Assembly: GCA_902776305.1 (NCBI GenBank)
Contig: CACYPS010000025.1
Coordinates: 1 to 64,000 of the forward strand
From: an uncultured Lachnospiraceae bacterium
GTDB taxonomy: Bacteria > Bacillota > Clostridia > Lachnospirales > Lachnospiraceae
Direction of reading: 5' to 3'
Length of the DNA: 64,000 nt
Of this stretch, positions 49,608-59,366 are shown piece after piece. The notes under the pieces are model-generated. The model was not told where the DNA came from. It saw only the letters and a program-made list of their open reading frames with translations, and made no database searches. Each line of letters begins with the position of its first letter. Positions within the stretch are counted from its first letter, which is position 1. The position numbers were made by a program, and so were the translations under genes.

Positions 49608-49666
49608 AAAACTTCCCACTTGCAGTTCTCTTTAAAAATGCATCTATGAAGTGGGAAGTTTTAGCT
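49608..49666 (+). repeat. R4 hairpin repeat, copy c, terminator-like
   Basis: AAAACTTCCCACTT and AAGTGGGAAGTTTT, 14-bp arms with a loop of about 30 bases. Located after galE. Related copies: 12968, 43664, 62500. Confidence 0.65.
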
Positions 49667-49707
49667 TTTAATCTATATCATCTTTTTTTACATAGTTTAT
49701 CAGCAAA

Positions 49708-49731
49708 AAGGGCCATCGGCCCTTTTTGTTA
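49708..49731 (+). terminator. Intrinsic terminator after galE
   Basis: AAAAGGGCC, ATC, GGCCCTTTTT. A compact, strong terminator. The remaining 217 bp up to trxB hold its promoter region with nothing else recognised. Confidence 0.85.
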
Positions 49732-49948
49732 TTTTAGAAAATCGCGGACTTCTGCAGCGCCTGTTGAGTTTGAGAAAGCTTCCGACTGAACTTAGTTGCG
49801 CAAAACTTCGATGCACATACGGGAGCTTCTGTGCGAAACCATCACATAAAATATATTGTATAAAATATATTTTTGTGGTACTATCATACAAGAATAACTG
49901 AGACAAAGATCATAACATCTGATTTAAGTGATTTAAGAAGGAGGATAC

Positions 49949-50863
49949 ATGTACGATTTAATTATCATCGGCTCCGGCCCTGCCGGCCTCACCGCCGCTA
50001 TCTATGCTACCCGGGCCAAGCTCGATTTCATCATCATTGAACAGAACTTTATGAGCGGCGGCCAGGTCGTCAACACATACGAAGTTGACAACTATCCCGC
50101 AACTCCGGGAATCAACGGAATGGACCTCTCCATGAAAATGCGCGAACATGCAGAAGGTCTCGGCGCTGTATTTGTCACAGAAGCCGTCACCTCCGTGGAT
50201 CTGACCGGCGACGTCAAGAAAGTTATTACCATGGATAATGAATATGAAGCTAAAACAGTCATCCTTGCTACCGGCGCGGAACATAGAAAACTCGGTATCC
50301 CGGGAGAGCTCGAACTTGCCGGAATGGGTGTTTCCTACTGCGCAACATGCGACGGTGCATTTTTCCGCGGTAAGGACGTTGCGGTAGTCGGAGGCGGAGA
50401 CGTTGCCGTCGAGGACGCAATCTTCCTTGCCCGCCTCTGCAATAAAGTCTACGTCATTCACAGACGCGACGAGCTGCGTGCAGCCAAAGTCCTTCAGGAC
50501 CGTCTGCTCTCCCTCCCGAATGTCGAGATGTGCTGGAGCTACCATGCAAAATCCATCGAGGGCGAAGGCGGCATGGTCACCAAGCTCAACATCATGAGCG
50601 CAAAAGACGGCTCCGAGAAGACCCTGGACGTCTCAGGCGTATTCATGGCTGTCGGGATTCAGCCGACCAACGAGCTTTTCACAGAGCAGCTTGAAACAGA
50701 CAAGGGCGGCTACATAGTGGCCGGGGAAGACGGAAAGACAAATCTCCCGGGCGTGTTCGCTGCCGGCGATCTCCGCACAAAGCAGCTCCGCCAGATTATC
50801 ACGGCGTGCGCAGACGGCGCAAATGCAGTAACTTCCGTTCAGGAGTATCTGCTGACACATTGA
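49949..50863 (+). CDS. trxB: Thioredoxin reductase
   Basis: A 304-aa NADPH-dependent flavoprotein reducing thioredoxin. FAD motif GSGPAGLTAAIYATRA (about 8-23), redox pair CATC in SYCATCDGAFF (about 132-142), NADPH motif VVGGGDVAVEDA (about 147-158), and the C-terminal FAD loop GVFAAGDLRTK. aggagga precedes the ATG. Probably serves the thioredoxin 6 kb to the left. Confidence 0.95.
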   Translation: MYDLIIIGSGPAGLTAAIYATRAKLDFIIIEQNFMSGGQVVNTYEVDNYPATPGINGMDLSMKMREHAEGLGAVFVTEAVTSVDLTGDVKKVITMDNEYEAKTVILATGAEHRKLGIPGELELAGMGVSYCATCDGAFFRGKDVAVVGGGDVAVEDAIFLARLCNKVYVIHRRDELRAAKVLQDRLLSLPNVEMCWSYHAKSIEGEGGMVTKLNIMSAKDGSEKTLDVSGVFMAVGIQPTNELFTEQLETDKGGYIVAGEDGKTNLPGVFAAGDLRTKQLRQIITACADGANAVTSVQEYLLTH

Positions 50864-51243
50864 ATAGTAACCGACTCAATCCTGTGGACTTAGGCCACAT
50901 AAGATTTATGGCATGACGGCTGAGCTCGAACTGCTCTTTAAACTTCATTATGATTTACATAACTAGAATGCAACCACCAATTTTCCAAATCCGTCATTTC
51001 AGCATTTCGCCGAATTTTCGCGAAATCTTTTTGTAATAGTTTTGTAACATCCACATTTTATCCACATTTCCTATCCACATAAACACCACCCTAAAAGTGG
51101 CTTTTTCTCACTTATACACGGATTTATCCACATTATCCACGGAAAACAGGGGTAAAACTTACGTAAACCACAAATCCGTAAAAGAACAATTGTTTTGTGG
51201 ATTTTAACAAATTACAAAATTATTACATGATAATCTTTCAATT
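50864..51243. other. Gene-free region after trxB
   Basis: No gene supported. The right half holds a cluster of DnaA-box-like sequences followed by very AT-rich DNA (described separately). No clear trxB terminator is visible. Confidence 0.5.
51058..51141 (+). promoter_or_regulatory. Cluster of DnaA boxes
   Basis: Perfect TTATCCACA at 51058-51066 and 51124-51132; near matches CTATCCACA at 51071, TTATACACG at 51112 and TTATCCACG at 51133. All face the same way within 84 bp, followed by an AT-rich tract to 51240. It could titrate DnaA or regulate a neighbour; no dnaA or dnaN gene is here, so it is not shown to be the origin. Confidence 0.6.
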
Positions 51244-51304
51244 ATGTTAACGCAAAAATCCTCAAAACAGAAGCCGCGGCAGCTCCACGCGCCGCGGCTT
51301 CCTT

Positions 51305-51566
51305 ATCTATTTCTTCATCTTCTTAATAGCTTTCCGACGAATGAATTCCTCACGCCCTTCTTCCCGAGGAATCTACTCCTTCATCCTCTTAAAAACATTC
51401 CGGCGAGTAAATCCCTCACTTTTCTTCTTCTCGAGAGATCTGCTCCTTCATCCTCTTAAAAACTTTCCGGCGAGTGAATTCCTCACGCCCCGTCTCCTCA
51501 AGTAATCTGCTCCTTCATCCTCTTAATAACTTTCTGGCGAGTGAACTCCTCACGTTCCTTCTCCTC
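51305..51566 (-). repeat. 67-bp tandem repeats extending the ntpD 3' end
   Basis: Unit 1 (51500-51566) is the end of ntpD; units 2 (51433-51499), 3 (51366-51432) and 4 (partial, to about 51305) follow its stop. Each would read like REEFTRRKVFKRMKEQI in some frame, but 67 is not a multiple of three and stops interrupt. They are decaying tandem duplicates of coding sequence. Confidence 0.9.
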
Positions 51567-52124
51567 AAGGGAGTTTGAAATATTCTTAACCAGCTCCTCA
51601 TAGTGGGGAATCGTGATGTTGCGGAGAGCATTTGCTCTCTTCTGCGTTTTCTGAATATTGGTCGCCAGCCTGTGAGCCGCGCTCTCGACCTGCGAGAGTC
51701 TGAGCGTGAGCTCCTTGACTCGCAGGAACGCTGTCTGCGCCTTATCCAGAGAATCGCGGGTCCTGTAGAACGCATAGGATGGTCTCGCATTCTGGCTCTC
51801 GTTGTGGCGTACCACCGGAATCTCCGTACCCATGACGGAGCGGATAACGACCTCAATCCCATCATCCACCGGCAAAGACTCCGCTATATTGCTGACGGTC
51901 TCAATACCCATCTGGACATTGGCCTCCTGCAGCGCGGCGTAGGCCTCCCTGAAGGTCCTGTCAATGTTATCCTGAATATCCTTGGCCTGCTCGATGTACT
52001 GGGTAAGCTCGCGGATCAGGATATTTCTCTTCTTATCCATCAGCTCATAGCCCTGACGAGAGAGAGCAAGGGAGTTCCTGGCTCTTATCAAGTTACCTTT
52101 TGTCGGAACCTCATTTGGATCCAA
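51498..52124 (-). CDS. ntpD: V-type ATPase subunit D (central stalk)
   Basis: A 208-aa coiled-coil rotor subunit: PTKGNLIRARNSLALSRQGYELMDKKRNIL at the N-terminus is the family signature (pieces seen at 7-36), and long helices follow at both ends. It couples rotation of the membrane ring to A3B3. The start is TTG, after GGAGGTGGTGAGG. The stop coincides with the boundary of a 67-bp tandem repeat. Last gene of the ATPase cluster. Confidence 0.93.
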   Translation of the reverse strand: MDPNEVPTKGNLIRARNSLALSRQGYELMDKKRNILIRELTQYIEQAKDIQDNIDRTFREAYAALQEANVQMGIETVSNIAESLPVDDGIEVVIRSVMGTEIPVVRHNESQNARPSYAFYRTRDSLDKAQTAFLRVKELTLRLSQVESAAHRLATNIQKTQKRANALRNITIPHYEELVKNISNSLEEKEREEFTRQKVIKRMKEQIT

Positions 52125-52154
52125 GGCCTCACCACCTCCTTCCGCTTTTCTTTG

Positions 52155-53534
52155 TTAAGTTGCCGGCTTATAATACTTCTCCAGCATCTTCGAATCTACA
52201 CGGTCCAGCTCCGACTTCGGCAGGATGCCGAGCAGCTCCCACCCGATGTCGAGCGTCTCCTGAACCGGTCGATTCTCCTCATGACCCTGGCCTACGAACC
52301 GTTCTTCGAAGGCAGAGCCAAACTTCAGGTACATCTTATCAGTTTCCGAAAGCTCATCCTCACCGATGACCGACGCCAAAGACCTGGCGTCCGAAACCTT
52401 CGCGTAGGATGAGAACAACTGATTCGCAACTGCCTGATGATCCTCGCGCGTGTATCCCTCACCGATGCCGTCCTTCATCAGACGCGATAACGACGGCAGT
52501 ACCGAGATCGGCGGATATATTCCCTGCCCGTGCAGGTTCCTATCCAGAACGATCTGACCCTCTGTGATATAACCCGTAAGATCCGGGATAGGATGCGTGA
52601 TATCATCGTTCGGCATAGTCAGAATCGGGATCTGTGTGACCGAACCCTTCTGTCCGGCAACGATACCTGCACGCTCATAGAGCGAAGCCAGATCAGAATA
52701 CATGTAACCCGGATACCCTTTTCTCGAAGGAATCTCGCCCTTCGACGATGAAACCTCGCGCATCGCTTCGCAGTAAGATGTAATGTCCGTCATGATGACC
52801 AGAACATGCATATCCCTTTCAAATGCAAGATACTCCGCCGCAGTCAGCGCCACCTTCGGGGTGATGAGCCTCTCAACGACAGGATCATTTGCAAGATTGA
52901 GGAACATTGTGACATGATCGGAAACACCGCTCTCCTCAAACGTTCTTCTGAAAAACTCCGCGACATCATACTTGACGCCCATCGCGGCAAATACAACGCA
53001 GAACCTCTCATCCGTCCCCGAACCCAGCGACGACTGTGTGACCAGCTGGGCTGCCAGCTCATCGTGCGGCAGTCCGTTGCCGGAGAAAATCGGCAGCTTC
53101 TGTCCGCGAATAAGAGTGGTCAGACCATCGATGGCAGAAATACCCGTATTGATATAATTGCGCGGATACTCGCGCCGGCACGGGTTGAGCGGCATGCCGT
53201 TCACGTTGACCCGTACGTCCGAGACGATCGGTCCCAGCCCGTCAATCGGTCTGCCGATGCCGTCAAACGTCCTGCCCAGAATTTCCTCGGAGAGAGCCAG
53301 CTCCATCGGGTGCCCCGTCAGTTTTGTATGCGTATTCTTCAGGGACATGCCATCCGTCCCCTCGAAGACCTGGATGACGGCCTTATCCTCATAATCCTCA
53401 ATGATTCTGCCGAGCTTCTTCTGTGTCCCGTCGATCTTGAACTCGACGATCTCGTCGTACGCTGCGCCTTTGACGCCTTCCAGAACGACCAGGGGACCGT
53501 TTATTTCACTGAGGCCTAAATATTCTATAGACAT
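52155..53534 (-). CDS. ntpB: V-type ATPase subunit B (regulatory)
   Basis: A 459-aa soluble subunit alternating with A in the A3B3 head. [20 protein letters not shown] near the N-terminus, the degenerate nucleotide loop [17 protein letters not shown] (about 148-164), which lacks a normal P-loop Lys as expected, and SIEYLAF-like and [14 protein letters not shown] segments confirm B rather than A. It lies 30 bp before ntpD and about 516 bp after ntpA, an odd gap filled with repeats. Confidence 0.95.
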   Translation of the reverse strand: MSIEYLGLSEINGPLVVLEGVKGAAYDEIVEFKIDGTQKKLGRIIEDYEDKAVIQVFEGTDGMSLKNTHTKLTGHPMELALSEEILGRTFDGIGRPIDGLGPIVSDVRVNVNGMPLNPCRREYPRNYINTGISAIDGLTTLIRGQKLPIFSGNGLPHDELAAQLVTQSSLGSGTDERFCVVFAAMGVKYDVAEFFRRTFEESGVSDHVTMFLNLANDPVVERLITPKVALTAAEYLAFERDMHVLVIMTDITSYCEAMREVSSSKGEIPSRKGYPGYMYSDLASLYERAGIVAGQKGSVTQIPILTMPNDDITHPIPDLTGYITEGQIVLDRNLHGQGIYPPISVLPSLSRLMKDGIGEGYTREDHQAVANQLFSSYAKVSDARSLASVIGEDELSETDKMYLKFGSAFEERFVGQGHEENRPVQETLDIGWELLGILPKSELDRVDSKMLEKYYKPAT

Positions 53535-53587
53535 ATTTTATCTCCACCAACTGATACTTATAAATCCGTTACACTCACTTTTCAGTT

Positions 53588-53786
53588 TCCGCTTCAACCG
53601 GTTCCTATGCACAGCACTCATTTATCCATCTGCTTCCGCCGGTTTCAAGGCACAGCATCCACTTATCCATCTACTTCCGCCGGTTTCAAGGCACAGCACC
53701 CACTTATTCAGCTATCGTCTCTACCCGTTCCGCAGCACAATCGCCACTTTTTTTACTTCCGTCTCTGCCGGTTATGAGGCACATTG
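53588..53786. repeat. Degenerate tandem repeats of 41-44 bp between ntpB and ntpA
   Basis: Four to five units built on CTTCCGCCGGTTTCAAGGCA and CACTTATCCATCT, starting near 53590, 53632, 53674, 53715 and 53756. The middle two are nearly identical, the outer ones decayed. No reading frame explains them. Confidence 0.75.
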
Positions 53787-53952
53787 TATACTATTCAATC
53801 GTGAAAACATTCGATGTCCTGCCGAGAAATGAATAAATATTGCGTTTTGTGTGACCAAGTGTATGCGTCAGCGACACGCGGGAACACAAAGTGCAGATAT
53901 ATTTATTCATTTCGCAGGCAAGGACGAGAGTTTTCCGATGAATAGTATCACA
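53785..53952. repeat. Palindromic element of about 170 bp (MITE-like)
   Basis: The left end (TATACTATTCAATCG.. GAAATGAATAAATAT) and the reverse complement of the right end (GATACTATTCATCGG.. GAAATGAATAAATAT) align over about 55 bp with some mismatches. The centre contains further TTTGTGT/ACACAAA pairing. It fits a miniature inverted-repeat element inside the operon. Confidence 0.7.
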
Positions 53953-54036
53953 CATGTGCCGTAAAACTATGCAGAACAAAAACTGATCTCACATGTGCCG
54001 TAGACCACCGCGGAAACAGAACACTCATGTGCCGTA
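53953..54036 (+). repeat. Three short direct repeats next to the palindrome
   Basis: CATGTGCCGTA at 53953, 53992 and 54026, the last two followed by GA(A/C)CACCGC-like sequence. They lie between the palindromic element and the ntpA stop. Confidence 0.6.
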
Positions 54037-54050
54037 GAACACCGCACCTC

Positions 54051-55823
54051 TCATCCATTTCTCGCCAACACATTCTCATAATACCGCTCAATCATCTCAC
54101 GATACTCCTCAAACATCTCCGGCTTATCATTCGGCACATCATACTTAATCGCGATCACCTTCTCAAAAATCGGATCCTGCTTAAGAATCGACATCGGATG
54201 CCCCTGCGACACCAGCTCCTTCGACTTCTTATACAGATACAGAATCGTTTCCATCATCAAAAACTGCTTATTCAGCGGCACATTCTGATCCTCTTTATGA
54301 AACGCATTCTGCTGCAGGAACCCCAACCGGATCACGCGGGCGATCTCCAGCGTCAGCTTCTGATCATCCGGAAGCACATCGGAACCGATCAGCTTGACCG
54401 TCTCCATCAGCTTATCCTCCGCGTTCAGAAGCGCAACGATCCTTGTCCGGTCCTCAATGAACTTCTGATCGACATTCTTCGCATACCACGCAGACAGATC
54501 CCTCTCATACTCACTATAACTCTGCATCCAGTTGATAGCCGGATAATGCCGCGCGTAAGCCAAAGCCTTATCCAGCCCCCAGAAACAACGCACAAAACGC
54601 TTAGTATTCATTGTGACCGGCTCCGAAAAATCACCGCCCTGCGGGGACACCGCACCGATGACTGATACAGAACCGACGTCTCCGCCCAGGGTCTTCATCT
54701 GTCCTGCCCTCTCATAGAAAGCAGCAAGGCGGGAAGCCAGATAAGCCGGGAAGCCCTCCTCAGCGGGCATCTCCTCCATACGGCCGGAGAGCTCGCGCAG
54801 AGCCTCTGCCCAGCGGGATGTCGAGTCTGCCATGATTGCAACGTCATAGCCCATATCCCTGTAGTACTCAGCCAGCGTGATACCAGTATAGATGGAAGCT
54901 TCGCGGGCAGCGACCGGCATGTTAGAGGTGTTTGCGATCAGCGTCGTGCGGGCCATCAGCTTGTTGCCCGTCTTCGGATCCTCCAGCTTGGAGAAATCTT
55001 CCAGAACCTCCGTCATCTCATTGCCGCGCTCACCGCAGCCGATGTAAATAATGACATTTGCATCGGAGAACTTCGCAATGGCGTGCTGAGTCATGGTCTT
55101 GCCGGTTCCGAAACCGCCCGGTATGGCGGCTGTACCGCCGCGCGCAATCGGGAAAATTGTATCCAGAATTCTCTGTCCGGTGACCAACGGCATAGACGCA
55201 GGCATACGTCTGGCCGTCGGACGCGGCACGCGGATCGGCCACTTCTGAGCGAGCGTAAGCTCCCTGTCCGTGCCGTCCGGCAGAGTGACCGTCACGATCG
55301 TCTCATTGACCGTGTAATTCCCTTCCGGTGCTACTTCCTTGACAACAGCCTTCTCGATGAGCGGCGTCATCATGGAACGGTGTACAATAGACTCTGTTTC
55401 CTGGCACTCAGCAATGACGGTGCCGCCCGTAATCTCATCGCCGGGCTTTACCTTCATCGTTACTTTCCAGTGCTTCTGCTCGTCAAGAGAACTGACGGAG
55501 ACGCCGCGGGCAATATATTTGCCCGATTCCTTCGCAATCTCGGACAGCGGTCTCTCTATACCGTCAAATATATTATTCAGGATGCCGGGACCGAGCGTAA
55601 TAGAGAGCGCGTCTCCCGTTCCGCGAACGATTTCACCCGGCTTCATACCGCCGGTCTCCTCGTAGACCTGAATCGTGGTCATATCACCGGAGAGCGAAAT
55701 AACCTCGCCGACAAGATTCTGCTCACCGACGTAAACCATCTCAGCCATCTTGAACCCGACAGCATTTTTCAGATAGATGACGGGGCCGTTGATGCCGTAA
55801 ATAACGCCTGTCTTTTCAGCCAT
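54051..55823 (-). CDS. ntpA: V-type ATPase subunit A (catalytic)
   Basis: A 590-aa catalytic subunit. P-loop GGFGTGKTM (about 233-241), the V-type insertion in the N-terminal half ([21 protein letters not shown]), [14 protein letters not shown]-like [17 protein letters not shown], and [12 protein letters not shown]. Complete length. It overlaps subunit E by 8 bp, so the two are coupled. Hydrolyses ATP to pump ions, or makes ATP in reverse in anaerobes. Confidence 0.96.
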   Translation of the reverse strand: MAEKTGVIYGINGPVIYLKNAVGFKMAEMVYVGEQNLVGEVISLSGDMTTIQVYEETGGMKPGEIVRGTGDALSITLGPGILNNIFDGIERPLSEIAKESGKYIARGVSVSSLDEQKHWKVTMKVKPGDEITGGTVIAECQETESIVHRSMMTPLIEKAVVKEVAPEGNYTVNETIVTVTLPDGTDRELTLAQKWPIRVPRPTARRMPASMPLVTGQRILDTIFPIARGGTAAIPGGFGTGKTMTQHAIAKFSDANVIIYIGCGERGNEMTEVLEDFSKLEDPKTGNKLMARTTLIANTSNMPVAAREASIYTGITLAEYYRDMGYDVAIMADSTSRWAEALRELSGRMEEMPAEEGFPAYLASRLAAFYERAGQMKTLGGDVGSVSVIGAVSPQGGDFSEPVTMNTKRFVRCFWGLDKALAYARHYPAINWMQSYSEYERDLSAWYAKNVDQKFIEDRTRIVALLNAEDKLMETVKLIGSDVLPDDQKLTLEIARVIRLGFLQQNAFHKEDQNVPLNKQFLMMETILYLYKKSKELVSQGHPMSILKQDPIFEKVIAIKYDVPNDKPEMFEEYREMIERYYENVLARNG

Positions 55824-56403
55824 TCAGATTACCTCCGTCAAACGTAAAGTTTTCCTTTGCCTCCGCCATAAGAGTCGCAAAAGAATTATCGATCAGTATA
55901 TTTCTCGATCGAATGACAGCGCGAATGCCGCCCCCAAACGCCACATTCGAGATGACCGGCTGAACGCCGCACACCGCATGGATCTCATCCGTGTACGTTT
56001 CGTCGGCCGGATCTACATAGATCGTGAGTTCCTCCTTACCCGCAAAAGCCAGGGCAGCCCTGACTTTGCGAAACAGCCAGGTATGGTACTCCGGAGTCTT
56101 GCGGAAGGCGGAGAGCTTATCGGCTACATTTGCAAATATCTCCTCCTTCACCTCCCGCTGCCTCTTCGCCAGATTCTGACGGATCCGGTTCTGACGGTCC
56201 GAGAGATCGCGCTTCAGCTCGCGGCTGAGCGCGGTCGTCTCAGATTTCATGCGGTCCGAGACGATATTCTCCTTCTCGCTCCTGTGCGCTTCGAAGTCTG
56301 CTTCGAGAGTAGCCCGACAGTCAGCGAGCATCTGATCTCTCTGCCTGCTTGCACTCTCAATCGAGAGATCATAAAAATTGCGTAATTTATCTTCCTGTGT
56401 CAT
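55816..56403 (-). CDS. ntpE: V-type ATPase subunit E (peripheral stalk)
   Basis: 195 aa. A long charged N-terminal helix (about 1-110, with RSEKENIVSDRMKSETTALS) followed by a small globular part (ELTIYVDPADE, GGGIRAVIRSRNILIDNSF), the family layout. It overlaps F upstream by 4 bp and A downstream by 8 bp. Confidence 0.9.
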   Translation of the reverse strand: MTQEDKLRNFYDLSIESASRQRDQMLADCRATLEADFEAHRSEKENIVSDRMKSETTALSRELKRDLSDRQNRIRQNLAKRQREVKEEIFANVADKLSAFRKTPEYHTWLFRKVRAALAFAGKEELTIYVDPADETYTDEIHAVCGVQPVISNVAFGGGIRAVIRSRNILIDNSFATLMAEAKENFTFDGGNLNG

Positions 56404-56708
56404 AATTTCAATCCTATCGCTTCATTGACGTATGCGGTTATGAAATCCGGTCTTCTGCCGGAGCCGTGGCGGTCGGGAATATCGATGATGAGCGGCATTC
56501 CCCTGCGGAGCTTCACGGAGTTTATATATTCGGGAAAATCCCGGCTGAATTTCTCAGTCAGCAGGATGATTCCGATGTCCGGATCTTCAAATGCAGACTC
56601 CAGCGCTCTTTTCAGCTCATCTTTTTCATGTACGATGACGCCGGGGACGCCTGCCAGCCGCATGCCGGTCAGGGTGTCGCTGTTGTCGCTGATGAGATAC
56701 ATTTTCAT
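56400..56708 (-). CDS. ntpF: V-type ATPase subunit F (central stalk)
   Basis: 102 aa, CheY-like fold: MYLISDNSDTLTGMRLAGVPG at the N-terminus (pieces) and IGIILLTEKFSRDFP, both typical. Sits on subunit D in the rotor. 15 bp after ntpK. Confidence 0.92.
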   Translation of the reverse strand: MKMYLISDNSDTLTGMRLAGVPGVIVHEKDELKRALESAFEDPDIGIILLTEKFSRDFPEYINSVKLRRGMPLIIDIPDRHGSGRRPDFITAYVNEAIGLKL

Positions 56709-56723
56709 AATCTTCTCCCACTA

Positions 56724-57167
56724 TTATCCCAGCTGACCGATAATCATGAAGGAAATAATCAGTCCGTAAAGGCACACACCTTCCGCCAGACCTACGAAGA
56801 TGAGGGACTTACCGAGGATCGTCTGGTCCTCGCTGATTGCACCGAGAGCCGCGGATGCCGCGGATGCTACTGCGATACCGCCGCCGAGGCAGGAGATGCC
56901 TGTTGAGAGCGCTGCTGCGATGTAACCGAGTCCTTCCTTAAGCCCTGAACCTGTAGCTGCAGCTTCCTCCGCTGCGAATACAGATGAGGATCCCGTCAAA
57001 AGAACTATGGATGTGATCAGCATAATTCCGAAGAAAAGGAAACAGTTGACTGCGAGCGCACCCTTAAAGCGGCCGCGGCTTCTCTCACCGAGAAGAAATA
57101 CGAGCCCCGGAAGGATGATGCTGAGAACGAGTGCGACGACTACCAAAATTTCTGTTGCCAATGTCAT
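56724..57167 (-). CDS. ntpK: V-type ATPase proteolipid subunit K
   Basis: 147 aa with four hydrophobic helices. The last contains the ion-binding Glu in FVGLAEGVCLYGLI (about 125-138). The first hairpin is less hydrophobic, with an extra segment (AVFAAEEAAATGSG-like) between helices 2 and 3. It forms the rotor ring. Whether H+ or Na+ is moved cannot be decided here. Confidence 0.92.
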   Translation of the reverse strand: MTLATEILVVVALVLSIILPGLVFLLGERSRGRFKGALAVNCFLFFGIMLITSIVLLTGSSSVFAAEEAAATGSGLKEGLGYIAAALSTGISCLGGGIAVASAASAALGAISEDQTILGKSLIFVGLAEGVCLYGLIISFMIIGQLG

Positions 57168-57231
57168 GATAATGACCTCCTATATATGTTTGTATCCCCT
57201 GTCAGAGACAATTAATATTTTACACATTCAT

Positions 57232-57318
57232 CTTCAAGAACGCCTCGGCGTTCTTGCCGCGATGTGCGCGGCGCCAAGGCGCCTTCCACTGCGCACGTCT
57301 GCGATCCGCCGTGCCTGT
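57232..57318 (-). repeat. Dispersed repeat, family R1, full copy (inverted)
   Basis: On the minus strand it reads GGATCGCAGACGTGCGC, GGAAGGCGCCTTGGCGCCG and AAGAACGCCGAGGCGTTCTT, matching 18649-18726 with few differences. It lies right after the ntpI stop, as the other full copy follows the binder gene. Confidence 0.8.
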
Positions 57319-57338
57319 CCTTATGAACAGATAATCTG

Positions 57339-59366
57339 TCAGGCATTCTTCTCGAACGACGAAACAAATTCCTTTCCGTCTCCCTTATAGTAGCGGGAGA
57401 ACAGCTCATAGAACTCAAGACGAAGAACCTGAATACCTACGATCAGACCCTCGATACCCATGACGAACAGATTTCCGAGTATGACTATCATCCAGTTCGT
57501 CGGCCCGCCGTTTTCTGCCCCGGCAAGCATCAGAACGACACTCATCATAGCCGCGTGGCTGACCGCGAATGCGCCTACACGCACAAAGGAAAGCGTATTC
57601 GAGAAGTATGAAAGCATGACCTCAAAGAGTTCGAAAAATCCCTGTACCAGGAACATGGGGAATCCGCCTTCAAAAACTTCATTCTCTGTTTCAGGAGCTT
57701 CTTTCCCGCCTTGCTTCGCTGCCTTGTCTTTCTCACGAGCTTTCTTCGAATCCTGACCGCTCCCGGCCTTCGCTGCCTTTCTGTTGTCAACAATCTTCGT
57801 GAGCGGCTCCTTGAAGAACATGACAAGGACTGACAGCGTGATGATTACCTCGAAGACTCTCGCAGCGGGAACCGTATGTCCGGAGAATATCATGATGATC
57901 TCAAACACCACCGTTGCGTAGAAGCACAGTCCTGCCACGGAATTCGTGCTGAAAAATGTCTCCTCCGTGTTCCTCTCCTTCGCATAATTTCTGATGTGAA
58001 GGATCATCGTCAGTATCGTAAGGAACATACCGAACACGATGGCGCAGACGAGAATCGTATTTATGTTTCCGACACCCGGCAGCTTGATCATATCGTGCCT
58101 CGGATCCAGCCACAGAGGCATTATGACATCCTCAAACCCGAAAACGGAGCCGAACATGAATCCGAATATTGTCGAGAACACACCCGCCAGGGAAATGATG
58201 CCCGCGAGATCGGAATGTTTTAATTTGTAAAGAAGAAAACCGCCGATCATCAGGCAAAGTCCCTGTCCCACATCACCGTACATGATTCCGAAAATGAAGG
58301 AGTAGGTCACCGCAACAAGAATGGTCGGATCCATCTCCCGGTAATTCGGCAGACCGTACATCTTCACGTACATCTCGTAAGGCTTGAAAAGCCCCGGATT
58401 TTTGAGCTTTGTCGGCGGCTGTGTCTTAATTTCCGCATCATTGTCCTGAACCATGAGAACGACCTTCTCATCCTGCGCGATGTCGCGCCGCAGAGCTGCC
58501 AGATCCTCCTCGGACATCCAGCCGCACAGAATATAGAACTGCTCATGGGCGTGCTCGGTAACGGCTGCCATCTTGCGAACATCAAAATTCCGCGCTAGTG
58601 CTTCCAGCTTCGTCTGTGCGCCGAGCAGCGTCGGTGCACGCTGAATCAGGATTTTTTTCATTTCCCCATCGATATCGGCGATTTCCTCATCGATATCGGC
58701 TTTCTTTTCGGAAAGTTTTCTGAAAGCTTCTCCCGGGTCGCTTCTGTACTCATCCGGGATGAAAAGTCTTTCAAAGTGCATTGAAGAGTAGACTGCTTCG
58801 ATTCGGTGCAGCTCTGCATGCGGAGCGAAATATACGCAATAAACGTACTCATCGTCCTCCCCGCACTCCTGCAGGATCGTGTCAAAGTTGCCGTACATGT
58901 ATTCCTTGAACCGGTACAGGTACATCTTCGGGAATCTTCCGAAACGGAAGCCGATGAACCGGAACCCGAGAATATCATCGATATCATCCATAATGTCGAC
59001 GAAAGGCCTGACACTGCTCATCTGCGCATCGACTCTGGTCTGTTCCTTTTCCAGATCCGCCTTATGCTCCGCGAGCACTGTCAGATTCTCATCCAGACTT
59101 CGGATCAGTTCGACCGCCTCCTCGAGCGGAAGCTGGTCGGCGGGTACCGGCGTGACTTTGTCTACCATGGAACAGTAGGTGTTGGCCTTGGCCAGCAGCT
59201 TCCGATAAGGATTTGCCTGTACGTAAGGCCTCAGATCATGGACCTGGGAGAGTTCGCTCATTGCATTTTCCAGATGAATATCATATCCGGACAAATACTT
59301 GTCGACCATGCGGTCGATATCATCCCTCGGACCCGTGAGGGTTACGAATTTCATTTTTACAATCAT
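57339..59366 (-). CDS. ntpI: V-type ATPase subunit I (a-subunit, membrane stator)
   Basis: 675 aa. The N-terminal half is soluble and coiled (LSQVHDLRPYVQAN, a long helix near 90-120); the C-terminal half has about seven membrane segments. FGIMYGDVGQGLCLMIGGFLL near 360 and SFVRVGAFAVSHAAMMSV near 590 (conserved Arg) form the ion path. Slightly longer than average because of a lysine-rich loop near 530-560. The 228-bp gap upstream of it contains nothing I recognise. Confidence 0.94.
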   Translation of the reverse strand: MIVKMKFVTLTGPRDDIDRMVDKYLSGYDIHLENAMSELSQVHDLRPYVQANPYRKLLAKANTYCSMVDKVTPVPADQLPLEEAVELIRSLDENLTVLAEHKADLEKEQTRVDAQMSSVRPFVDIMDDIDDILGFRFIGFRFGRFPKMYLYRFKEYMYGNFDTILQECGEDDEYVYCVYFAPHAELHRIEAVYSSMHFERLFIPDEYRSDPGEAFRKLSEKKADIDEEIADIDGEMKKILIQRAPTLLGAQTKLEALARNFDVRKMAAVTEHAHEQFYILCGWMSEEDLAALRRDIAQDEKVVLMVQDNDAEIKTQPPTKLKNPGLFKPYEMYVKMYGLPNYREMDPTILVAVTYSFIFGIMYGDVGQGLCLMIGGFLLYKLKHSDLAGIISLAGVFSTIFGFMFGSVFGFEDVIMPLWLDPRHDMIKLPGVGNINTILVCAIVFGMFLTILTMILHIRNYAKERNTEETFFSTNSVAGLCFYATVVFEIIMIFSGHTVPAARVFEVIITLSVLVMFFKEPLTKIVDNRKAAKAGSGQDSKKAREKDKAAKQGGKEAPETENEVFEGGFPMFLVQGFFELFEVMLSYFSNTLSFVRVGAFAVSHAAMMSVVLMLAGAENGGPTNWMIVILGNLFVMGIEGLIVGIQVLRLEFYELFSRYYKGDGKEFVSSFEKNA

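Noticed and set aside
51058-51141. Chromosomal replication origin
   Set aside because: DnaA boxes alone are not enough; dnaA, dnaN, gyrB and recF are not in the window.
51301-51497. Small proteins encoded by the 67-bp units after ntpD
   Set aside because: The units shift frame, contain stops and lack ribosome sites; they are duplicated 3' ends.
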